Assembly: GCA_903920485.1 (NCBI GenBank) | Contig: CAIXMG010000032.1 | Span: forward strand, 1-13,732 | Source: an uncultured bacterium | Lineage (GTDB): Bacteria; Patescibacteriota; Minisyncoccia; Phycocordibacterales; UBA1006 | Reading direction: 5' to 3' | Length of the DNA stretch: 13,732 nt | Part shown: positions 1-7,100 of the stretch, piece after piece | How the letters are laid out: the number at the start of each line of letters is the position of its first letter | Numbering within the stretch: position 1 is the first letter of the stretch | The notes under the pieces: generated by a model | What the model was told of the DNA's origin: nothing | What the model saw: only the letters and a program-made list of their open reading frames with translations | Databases searched by the model: none | Made by a program: the position numbers and the translations under genes

Positions 1-129
1 GAGGAATACGACGAAGATCTTTCGTGCGATTCGGTATCCCATGTGATGCGCCTTCATGTCGCTCCACTGGCAGCTCATGCAGTTGCAGGTCATTCCATGC
101 TTTCCAGGATTTTGGTTGTTGTTTTCCAT
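1..129 (-). CDS. Partial small Cys-rich membrane protein (N-terminus only)
   Basis: An open frame of 43 codons starts with ATG at 129 and runs off the left edge of the window without a stop. The visible protein has a short Asn-rich start, then a cysteine cluster C-x-C-x2-C (residues 15-20), a His/Met-containing stretch (MKAHHMG), and a basic-then-hydrophobic run (YRIARKIFVVFL) that looks like the beginning of a transmembrane helix. The cysteine cluster followed by a membrane segment suggests a small membrane protein whose Cys/His end could bind a metal, but this is inference and I do not recognise the family. No Shine-Dalgarno lies at normal spacing; the nearest AAGGA is about 25 nt upstream. 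It is divergent from the gene at 327. Confidence 0.55.
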   Translation of the reverse strand, partial: MENNNQNPGKHGMTCNCMSCQWSDMKAHHMGYRIARKIFVVFL

Positions 130-172
130 AAATATAAATTGGTAGGGGTTGTCCTTATAAGTAGACTTCGAC

Positions 173-201
173 AGTATACTCCTTTCAAGAAAAGCAAGGA
201 A
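173..201 (-). promoter_or_regulatory. Candidate promoter for the leftward membrane-protein gene
   Basis: Read on the minus strand, TTCCTT (201-196) and TATACT (178-173) are separated by exactly 17 nt. The predicted start of transcription is near 166, leaving a leader of about 37 nt before the ATG at 129. The -10 lies in the palindrome AGTATACT (173-180), so it could in principle also serve the rightward gene, but no good -35 is present for that direction. The -35 hexamer TTCCTT is weak against the consensus; the same hexamer at the same spacing precedes the giant gene. Confidence 0.35.
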
Positions 202-326
202 GGGGATTAGGTGAATAACTGCACATGCCTTGCACCAGGGAAACCCCGTTGCTCGTATACCTGGTTGTGGGACACATTCCAGCCAACGTCCCCTCAGCTT
301 AAGTCTCACCCTTATATTACATCACT

Positions 327-1433
327 ATGAAAAAAACATTATCATTTCTTACGCTTGCTATCGCGGGAATCGCATTCCTCGGTCTTGGTGCGCATGCATT
401 TGCCCAGGCATCTCCGGTTCCTGCCAACGGTGCATCAGGATTCGGACGAAGCCACGGCATGATGCACGGCGGTACCATGCAGCGTCCTGCAGTCATGGGA
501 ACCGTAACAGCCGTCAACGGTAATACCCTTACCGTGACTTCCAACGGTCCGAAGAATTCGGCTACGACTGCAACGGTAACTACTTATACGGTTGATGCTA
601 CTAACGCAAAGATTACCAAAGGCTTCGGCAAGAATGCTTCAACCATCACAGCTTCCTCGGTTGCGATAGGTGACCATATCGCTGTTACGGGTACGATTTC
701 CGGAACATCCGTCACGGCAACATCAGTCGTTGACTTCGGAACGGCTCCTGCAAACAGCGGAATGCGTGATGGCGTGGGTATGAACAAGAATCGCGTCATG
801 GGCAAGGTAACTGCCATTTCTGGCACCACCCTCACGATTTCTGGACGTAACAATGCTTCCGACACTATCAATGCTGCAAATGCAGCAGTAACCAAGGGTT
901 CCTTGGGAACTGTTCCTGTGGCAAGCTCGCTGGCATCTATCGCTATCGGTGATACGGTCGCGGTAACCTCGGCGACCCCGATTTCAGGAACATCAATCAT
1001 CGCCTCGACCATCGTGGACTTTGGGATAATTACCACGCCGAATCCGTCCAACTACTTGATCGGAACCATCGCCTCGGTGAACGGTACGACGTTCACGGTA
1101 ACGACGCATTCGTGGAAGGTGCCGAATTCCGGAGCGACCACGACAGCGCCTACCCCAACGACGGTAACCCTGGTTACGACATCGGCTACGACGGTTACCA
1201 ATAACAACGTAGCCGGGGCGGTCTCAAGTCTTGCCGCCGGCCAGATGATATCTGCACGGGGAACGCTTGACGCATCTTCGAATACCTTCACGGCTACTTC
1301 GATCCGCGTCGGAACTTCCGATATAAACGGCAGGGGGCACGATGACAATGACGGTTCTACGGTACCGGGTAGCAGTTCTGCCCACCGTGGATTTTTCCAG
1401 GGAATCGGAAACTTCTTCAAGAAGATGTTCTGA
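327..1433 (+). CDS. Exported three-repeat DUF5666-like protein
   Basis: A 368-residue exported protein. Residues 1-26 are a clear signal peptide (MKK, hydrophobic core, AFA before the cut). A His/Met-rich stretch follows (GRSHGMMHGG, 40-49), then three tandem copies of an 80-90 residue beta-rich unit at about 57-138, 157-233 and 243-329. Each copy has the pattern G-x-V/I-x-A/S-V/I-x-G-x-T-x-T-(V/I), then (in the first two) an Ala/Asn-Ala step, then IGD (AGQ in the third) and a GT-rich strand ending near ATSVVDFG. This matches DUF5666, a beta-barrel-like family of unknown function common in CPR bacteria. The tail ends in an amphipathic Phe/Lys segment (GFFQGIGNFFKKMF) that could touch the membrane. 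There is no Shine-Dalgarno; TATATT at 313-318 would place the transcript start right at the ATG, hinting at leaderless translation. Exported status is strongly supported; the function is unknown. Confidence 0.9.
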   Translation: MKKTLSFLTLAIAGIAFLGLGAHAFAQASPVPANGASGFGRSHGMMHGGTMQRPAVMGTVTAVNGNTLTVTSNGPKNSATTATVTTYTVDATNAKITKGFGKNASTITASSVAIGDHIAVTGTISGTSVTATSVVDFGTAPANSGMRDGVGMNKNRVMGKVTAISGTTLTISGRNNASDTINAANAAVTKGSLGTVPVASSLASIAIGDTVAVTSATPISGTSIIASTIVDFGIITTPNPSNYLIGTIASVNGTTFTVTTHSWKVPNSGATTTAPTPTTVTLVTTSATTVTNNNVAGAVSSLAAGQMISARGTLDASSNTFTATSIRVGTSDINGRGHDDNDGSTVPGSSSAHRGFFQGIGNFFKKMF

Positions 1434-1464
1434 TCATTCTTATTCACAAGACACCCTGACGATA

Positions 1465-1490
1465 AAAAGCTCCTCGCATGAGGAGCTTTT
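1465..1490 (+). terminator. Intrinsic terminator after the first DUF5666-like gene
   Basis: A perfect 11-bp inverted repeat, AAAAGCTCCTC (1465-1475) and GAGGAGCTTTT (1480-1490), encloses a GCAT loop. The 3' arm ends in a short T run. It lies 31 nt after the TGA stop of the gene ending at 1433, and it separates that gene from the S53 peptidase gene. Confidence 0.85.
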
Positions 1491-1571
1491 GGGTTTGATA
1501 ACAAAAACATTATCCTTCCATGATAACTTCTTATCCGTTTCTTTGGCAGTCGGTTGGTATTCTGGCGGAGT

Positions 1572-2687
1572 ATGAAAAGAACCATCACATCGTTACTCAT
1601 TATCAATGTCGCTATTATCAGCTTTATCATGCTTCCTGCCACCAGTCTGGCAAGTTATCGTTTCGGTACGTTCAAGGCAAAGCCGCCGATTCATGTCTAC
1701 GGAGCGGTTTCGAAGACGCCCGTCGGCCTTTCGCCTGCCCAAATAAAAACGGCATATCACCTGCCGGCAACCGGGGGTCATGGGACGATCGCGATCATCG
1801 GCGCGTATGACGATGCCACGATCGAAAGCGATCTTGGCACGTTCTCGAAGGCGTTCGGCCTTCCAGCGTGCACAACGGCAAACAAGTGTTTCGAAAAACA
1901 CCTGATGGCCGCAGGCACCAAGTCCGACACGAATTGGGCGATGGAAACGTCCCTTGATGTCGAATGGGCGCACGCCATTGCGCCGTCGGCGAAGATCCTG
2001 TTGGTTGCGGCAAAGACCCAAAGCGGCCAGAATTTGCTGGATGCCCTTGATTACGCGACAAAACAGCAGGATGTCGTTGCGGTCTCCATGAGCTGGGGCG
2101 GTCCCGAGTTTTCCGACGAGACCACGCTGGATTCGCATTTTCAAGTTGCCGGAAAGACGTTCTTTGCATCCTCGGGTGACAATGGAGCAGGGGCCAGTTG
2201 GCCGGCGGCATCGCCCTATGTTGTTGCTGTTGGTGGAACAAGTCTTACCATCTCAAAATCGGGAACCCTTTCTTCCGAGAAAGGTTGGGTGGGTTCCGGT
2301 GGCGGCGTAAGCGCATACGAGTCCGAGCCCAGTTTCCAGTCCGGCTATTCCATCGCAAAGGCGAACGGGAAGCGTTCGATTCCCGATGTTGCTTATGATG
2401 CCGATCCTACATCAGGATTTTCGATCTATCGATCATCGGGAAAAACGGGCGGTTGGTATGTGGTCGGCGGGACGTCGGCCGGTGCCCCGCAGTGGGCTGC
2501 CATCCAGTCGCTGGGGCTTTCGGCAAACGATAAGAACTTCTATGCCGACAAGTCCTCCTCAAGCAGCGCCGATTACTTCAACGACATTACAAGCGGCTCG
2601 AATGGCGACTGCGGATACTATTGTACGGCCAGAAAGCACTATGATTACGTGACAGGACTCGGAACGCCGAGGACAGTCAAGTTTTAA
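1572..2687 (+). CDS. Secreted S53 family (sedolisin) serine-carboxyl peptidase
   Basis: A 371-residue secreted endopeptidase. Residues 1-27 form a signal peptide (MKRT, hydrophobic core, SLA before the cut). The S53 catalytic set is all visible: Glu125 and Asp129 in METSLDVEWAHAIAP, the oxyanion Asp203 in SSGDNGAG, and nucleophile Ser302 in GGTSAGAPQW. The C-terminal calcium site is also recognisable (Asp338-Ile339 in FNDITSGSNG and Asp358 in HYDYVTGLG). Enzymes of this family usually carry a propeptide domain of roughly 170-200 residues; here only about 25 residues lie between the signal peptide and the start of the catalytic fold (GLSPAQIKTAYHLP). Two close Cys pairs (100/106 and 347/351) suggest disulfides. 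I chose ATG 1572 over the in-frame TTG at 1554 because it begins directly with a signal peptide; the GGAG before it is too close to act as a normal ribosome binding site. Its substrate is unknown; it could process neighbouring surface proteins. Confidence 0.93.
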   Translation: MKRTITSLLIINVAIISFIMLPATSLASYRFGTFKAKPPIHVYGAVSKTPVGLSPAQIKTAYHLPATGGHGTIAIIGAYDDATIESDLGTFSKAFGLPACTTANKCFEKHLMAAGTKSDTNWAMETSLDVEWAHAIAPSAKILLVAAKTQSGQNLLDALDYATKQQDVVAVSMSWGGPEFSDETTLDSHFQVAGKTFFASSGDNGAGASWPAASPYVVAVGGTSLTISKSGTLSSEKGWVGSGGGVSAYESEPSFQSGYSIAKANGKRSIPDVAYDADPTSGFSIYRSSGKTGGWYVVGGTSAGAPQWAAIQSLGLSANDKNFYADKSSSSSADYFNDITSGSNGDCGYYCTARKHYDYVTGLGTPRTVKF

Positions 2688-2720
2688 AGTTATTCACACG
2701 TGCAAAGTTCCTGGGTTGCA

Positions 2721-2729
2721 TGTTACAAT
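2721..2729 (+). promoter_or_regulatory. Extended -10 promoter for the two-repeat DUF5666-like gene
   Basis: TG-T-TACAAT is a good extended -10 element, for which a strong -35 is not required. Transcription would start near 2736, giving a leader of about 43 nt before ATG 2779. The bases after the hexamer read GAT, so the element is TACAATGAT, like the promoters near 3994 and 4088. No terminator is visible between the S53 stop (2687) and this element, so read-through from the peptidase gene is also possible. Confidence 0.55.
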
Positions 2730-2778
2730 GATCGGGTCGCAGACACCTTACTTATCCTTACCTTCGAAATTTTATTTT

Positions 2779-3444
2779 ATGTCAAAAAAGTTAACGTACG
2801 TCCTTGGCCTGGCAATTGCGCTCTCTCTGGCTATTGGGAGCTCCGCTTTTGCTTCGGCGACTGTCCCTACAACTGCAAGGCGCTTGAATTCTCATGGTCC
2901 CCATGCGTTGATGGTTATCCTCGATAGCGTGTCGGGAACCACCCTGACCGTCACGGCTCGGGGAGGAAACGCTGGTATCACGACAGTCGATGCTTCCAAT
3001 GCAAAGATCCTCGTAAAGGGGGCAACCGCTGATGCGAGCGCCCTGAAGGCGGGGGACCGGCTCATGATTCTTGGTACCGTGAACGGAACGTCGGTCGCGG
3101 CGACCAGGATTACCGATGGTGCCCAGGCTTCGATAGGTTCAGGCATCGTGAGCGGAGTCGTTACCGCTGTTAGCGGAGACACGATGACCGTCTCAGCAAG
3201 TCAGCATGCTCATGGCAGGGCAAGAGGGGATGCTGTTGCAAATACGACATCTTCCGTCACGGTGACGACGGATGCGAAAACGATGTTCAGCATCCCTGGA
3301 ACCAAATCTGCAACGATTGCTGATGTCGTGGTCGGAAGTAGGGTTTTCGTCATCGGTGTTGATTCGACGACGGGTACTGGCACCGCACGCTTTGTAAGCG
3401 TTTCCCCTGTTGCGCAGCATACTCGGCATGCCCCAAAGAGCTAG
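2779..3444 (+). CDS. Exported two-repeat DUF5666-like protein
   Basis: A 221-residue protein with a signal peptide (MSKKLTYVLG start, hydrophobic core, SSAFA before the cut at about residue 25). Two copies of the DUF5666-like unit follow, at about 44-113 and 123-213. The first is textbook for this locus: SVSGTTLTVTA, then TVDASNAKILVKG, then LKAGDRLMILGTVNGTSVAATRITD. The second carries a His/Arg-rich insertion (QHAHGRARG) after its second strand. The C-terminal tail is basic and His-containing. An in-frame TTG at 2716 would extend the frame, but it lies upstream of the predicted transcript start and would bury the signal peptide, so ATG 2779 is preferred. No Shine-Dalgarno is visible. It is a paralogue of the genes at 327 and 3986; the function is unknown. 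Confidence 0.88.
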   Translation: MSKKLTYVLGLAIALSLAIGSSAFASATVPTTARRLNSHGPHALMVILDSVSGTTLTVTARGGNAGITTVDASNAKILVKGATADASALKAGDRLMILGTVNGTSVAATRITDGAQASIGSGIVSGVVTAVSGDTMTVSASQHAHGRARGDAVANTTSSVTVTTDAKTMFSIPGTKSATIADVVVGSRVFVIGVDSTTGTGTARFVSVSPVAQHTRHAPKS

Positions 3445-3460
3445 TTACAGACAGGTGTTT

Positions 3461-3507
3461 ACCCAAAAGAAACCGCCAGTACCCTGTACTGGCGGTTTCT
3501 TTTGGGT
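3461..3507. terminator. Perfect 22-bp bidirectional terminator hairpin
   Basis: The arms 3461-3482 and 3486-3507 are exact reverse complements over 22 bp, with only CCT in the loop. The outer arms hold A/T-rich stretches (CCAAAAGAAA and TTTCTTTTGG), so either strand yields a hairpin with a U-rich side. It lies between the convergent stops at 3444 (plus) and 3516 (minus) and should end both transcripts. Confidence 0.9.
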
Positions 3508-3515
3508 GCGGAACT

Positions 3516-3986
3516 TTATTTGGTAGCGGCATCCTGGGTCGCCTTACGATGAGACATGAATGCCTTTGGGGTTTTTTCGCCTGCGGGACGATCGATAATC
3601 AGTTTTGCAGAAATGTTCGTTCCTGTTATCGTTCCGATTGCGACAAGGTCGTCGCCGACCTTGATATCAATGATCGCTTTCACCGTTCCGCCGATAACGC
3701 GTGCCTTGCTCGCGTCAATTGAATATGTCTGTGGATTCTTTCCTCCTGACGAAACAGTGATTGTCGTTCCGGTGATCGCCGTTACGGTTCCTCCGAACCC
3801 CTTGCGTAGAACGGGTGCCCCGGTTTTCTTTCCTGACGTGACGTGGTGGATGTTCGAACGGCTCAGGGAAGGGTCAGGTGTCGGCGATACGGTCGTGGTG
3901 GTTGCTGCAAATGCGAACGACGCAACTGCGAGGCCGGTCAAGGCGACCGTGGCCGCAAGTGTCTTTTGGGCGGAAAAGTGTTTCAT
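3516..3986 (-). CDS. Exported one-repeat DUF5666-like protein
   Basis: A 156-residue protein beginning at ATG 3986 on the minus strand. It has a basic N-terminus and hydrophobic core (MKHFSAQKTLAATVALTGLA) with a likely cut near residue 27 (FAFA). A Thr/Ser/Pro-rich linker (29-64) leads to a single DUF5666-like unit at about 65-132: GGTVTAITGTTITVSS, then YSIDASKARVIGG, then IKVGDDLVAIGTITGTNISAKLIID. A short charged tail follows. Upstream in-frame starts at 4055, 3995 and 3992 exist, but the promoter -10 at 3999-3994 puts the transcript start almost on the 3986 ATG, so this is the natural start and the mRNA would be essentially leaderless. It is divergent from the giant surface-protein gene and convergent with the two-repeat paralogue. 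The function is unknown. Confidence 0.87.
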   Translation of the reverse strand: MKHFSAQKTLAATVALTGLAVASFAFAATTTTVSPTPDPSLSRSNIHHVTSGKKTGAPVLRKGFGGTVTAITGTTITVSSGGKNPQTYSIDASKARVIGGTVKAIIDIKVGDDLVAIGTITGTNISAKLIIDRPAGEKTPKAFMSHRKATQDAATK

Positions 3987-3993
3987 ACGCATC

Positions 3994-4023
3994 ATTATAC
4001 CAAGATCGTTCAAAAATATACAA
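3994..4023 (-). promoter_or_regulatory. Strong promoter, near-leaderless start of the one-repeat gene
   Basis: On the minus strand, TTGTAT (4023-4018) and a consensus TATAAT (3999-3994) are 18 nt apart. The predicted first transcribed base is within one or two bases of ATG 3986, so there is no room for a ribosome binding site. The hexamer continues as TATAATGATG, the same ten bases found at the promoter of the divergent giant gene. Confidence 0.65.
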
Positions 4024-4064
4024 TGGCTTATGGCATCCAGTTGTCCCCAGGTCAAGAAAAATGC

Positions 4065-4093
4065 TTCCTTTTTGCCTGCGGTAACTATATAAT
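4065..4093 (+). promoter_or_regulatory. Promoter of the giant GLUG surface-protein gene
   Basis: TTCCTT (4065-4070) and a consensus TATAAT (4088-4093) are separated by 17 nt. Transcription would start near 4100, giving a leader of about 45 nt. The -10 continues as TATAATGATG. The only purine-rich stretch in the leader (AAAAGG, 4121-4126) is about 18 nt from ATG 4145, too far for a usual Shine-Dalgarno. Confidence 0.6.
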
Positions 4094-4109
4094 GATGGCA
4101 TTATCATTA
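4090..4109. repeat. Inverted repeat over the -10 of the giant gene (possible operator)
   Basis: TAATGAT (4090-4096) and ATCATTA (4103-4109) are exact 7-bp inverted arms with a 6-bp spacer, overlapping the -10 hexamer and the predicted transcription start. A nested ATAATG/CATTAT pair is also present (4089-4104). Placement over the start site suits a repressor site or an RNA hairpin at the 5' end of the message. The A/T-rich composition makes chance occurrence possible. Confidence 0.4.
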
Positions 4110-4144
4110 AGACAGGATCGCAAAAGGTCCTTCACTTTTTTATT

Positions 4145-7100
4145 ATGAAAACGCCGTTTTTCAAGAGGGCAGCACTCGCACTTTGCGGAGCATTATTAGT
4201 GATAATTGCTGTCTCGGCGTTTTCTCTCACGGTACATGCAAGCGGTACTCCGTTCCCGACGGTTTCTTCGGCGGTAATTCAAAACTCAAATTCTTCGACG
4301 GTTGATATTGTAATTTCAGGAACGGGATTTACACAGTTTTTCGATTCGGAGAACTCAACTGCTGATTCGACCGACTTGTCACATATCCACTACAACGGAA
4401 ACGTGCCGACATCCGCAACCTTGAGCGGGAGCACGATTACGGCAACCTTTCCGATTGCGGCCGGCTCGTACAAGTCAGGCGGAGCGATTACGCTTGCCGC
4501 ACATACGTTGAGCAATCAGGGCCTCGTTTCGAACGCGGCGACGCTTTCGGTTGCCAATGGGGGCATTACCGACAACGCGAAACCGGTCGTTGTGGTTTCC
4601 GATATCGACGGCGATGCGCTTGATGCCTCAACTCCAACGCCGCAAACGGTGGAACTGACTTTCTCGGAGCCGGTTACCATTCCGGCGGTTTCCGTGTCGC
4701 CTGATGGCGGAACCCAAACGGTGACGGACTGTGGAGACGCGAACGCGGCGACATGGTGCTTTGACTACGCGATTCCAAGCGCGAATACGACGGAAACGAT
4801 TGCGGTTTCAGGTGCACTAGACCTGTCGCCGGCTGAAAACGCGATGGATTCAGATAGTAATCATCAGTTCACCGTCAGTCCGTACGAAGATTCACTCGAC
4901 ATTGTCGGCGACATGGTTAACGACGGCGCAAGCCAGGTTGAAATTATCGTGCCAAGCACCGGACCGACACTCACCTCGTTTTGGTATTCAGGAACGACAA
5001 CGGCTGGAGGAACAGATCTTTCTCACATTACCTACAACGGCGTAAATCCAAACTCTGCAAGTATTGACACTGAAGACAATGCGCTTGATCTATTTTTCAA
5101 CATCTCTCTTTCAGACCCACAGGACGGAATAAGTCCATGGGACATTACCACCTCGCCGAACGGGGATCTTGATATTGCACAACAAACGGTTGTTGCAAAT
5201 GGCAGCATCGGCAATGACGAGGATTATGTTCCTCAGGACCTTATCACCGATGATGCGGCGCCGGTCATCGTTGCAGGCGATGCAGAAAACAGCGGCGGAA
5301 GTTCTCCGACGACCAGTATCAGGCTTTCTCTTTCGGAAAATGTCGTTGACGTAGATGGCGGTGATCAGCCCCACCCGAATTTTGCGGTATATAACGCAAC
5401 TACCGGACAGCCGATTGCGATAACCGGCGGTGACATTGCCGAAGGTTCTAGCGACAACCATGTCAACGTCGTCCTCGACACGAGCGACGCCAATGATTAC
5501 GACGGGCCTTTGACGTTCTCATACGACTCAAGCGGGCTGGGTAATCAGGTCTACGATGTCTCGAACAACTACATGACAAGTGTCTCGAATTTTCCGGTTA
5601 CCGAAGCCAATGAGGATTATGGTGGCGGCGGTGGAGGTGGCGGATCTCCGTTTGATAGCGGTGACGGGGTAACCACACCGTATGGTATTTCGTCATGTTC
5701 CCAAATTGAAGACATTAATAGTTACTTGTCTTCGTCATTTATCTTGACGCAGGATTTGGACTGTACCGGTGAAGGAAACAGTATCATGGTTGGAAGCACC
5801 TCAAGCGCATTTACGGGAACGTTCGACGGAGGCGGACACACGGTTACGGTTGCGATCAACGACGATGACAACGACATTGGGCTCTTCCGATTCGCCTTTG
5901 GGGCGACAGTTGAGCGCCTGCGTGTTGCCGGAACCGTAAACGGCGATAACGGAGTCGGCGGTATTGCGGGCGAAACGGACGGAGGAGTAACGCTTTCCCA
6001 GGTAGTAAACAGTGCTATCGTTTCCGGACAATCCGACATGGGAGGTATTGTCGGTGATTCGTACGGTTCATCGGTTGCCGACAGTTATAACGAAGGACAC
6101 ATTTCCGCAACCAGCGGCAACGGACAGCTCGGCGGACTTGTCGGATATTTGAGTGGCGGATCAATCAGTCGTTCGTATTCAAGCGGACTTGTTTCAGGAT
6201 CGACTTACCAAAACGGAGGACTGGTAGGAAGCCAGCAGGGAACCGTAACCGACAGCTTCAGCACGAGTCATGTTACGGCGACAGGCCCTCGCGACGGCGG
6301 ACTTTTCGGATACATGTCGGGCTCGATCTCGGATGATTTTTGGGATACGACGCGAAGCGGACAGACAGATTGCGCGCAGGGTGATAGTGGTGCCATCGTT
6401 TCGAGTGACTGTACCGGTGAAAGCGACTCGACCTATTTTGAAAACAATTCGACGAATGCGCCATTTACGGTAAGCAGTACGCCTCACTGGGATTTCACCG
6501 TTGTTTGGTCAACAACCTCTGCATACCCCGTGCTTCAGTCTGTTCCAAGTACCGGACCGACAACGGCGGTTCCTGATCAGGTGACAGGCCTTTCGGCGAA
6601 TGCGGTTTCGTCATCTGAAATCGATTTGGTGTGGACTGCGCCTGCCAATGACGGAGGATCTCCGATCACCGGATATAGGATCGAACGCGAATCGCCAGAT
6701 GGCGGAGGATTTTCAGTACTTGTTCCTAACACAGGAACGACAAGTACAACGTACCCTGATATAGGTCTTTCGGCGAACACCCAATACGACTATCGTGTGT
6801 CTGCGATTAACACGGTCGGAACCGGAACCGCTTCGTCAGCCGCAGATGCGACAACACCAACTGATGGCGGCGGAGGTGGCGGAGGTCCGGTCTCGATTTC
6901 ATCATGTTCGGATCTTGAAAACCTCGTCAACGCTAACCTAAGCGGTTCGTATGTGTTGACCCAAAGCATCGACTGCCATCTTGACGGCAACGCCGTGATG
7001 ATCGGCGGCGGTCTCAACGCTTTCCAGGGAACGTTTGATGGCGGCGGTTATACCATTACGGTTGCGATCAACGACACGACGGACGCCTTTAGCGATATCG

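Noticed and set aside
130..326. Small RNA or riboswitch in the 197-nt divergent spacer
   Set aside because: Apart from the AGTATACT palindrome and candidate promoter I see no stable hairpin or known riboswitch core.
230..523. Open plus-strand frame overlapping the start of the first DUF5666-like gene
   Set aside because: It overlaps a well-supported gene with a signal peptide in another frame, and its translation is low-complexity Arg/Ser/His-rich with no motif.
1431..1464. Possible recoding of TGA as Gly, as in some CPR lineages
   Set aside because: The TGA at 1431-1433 is followed at once by an intrinsic terminator, and base composition does not suggest those AT-rich lineages.
1052..1642. 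Long antisense frame across the end of the first DUF5666-like gene and the terminator
   Set aside because: It runs through the terminator hairpin, opposite a clear coding frame; Val/Thr-rich translation mirrors the sense codons.
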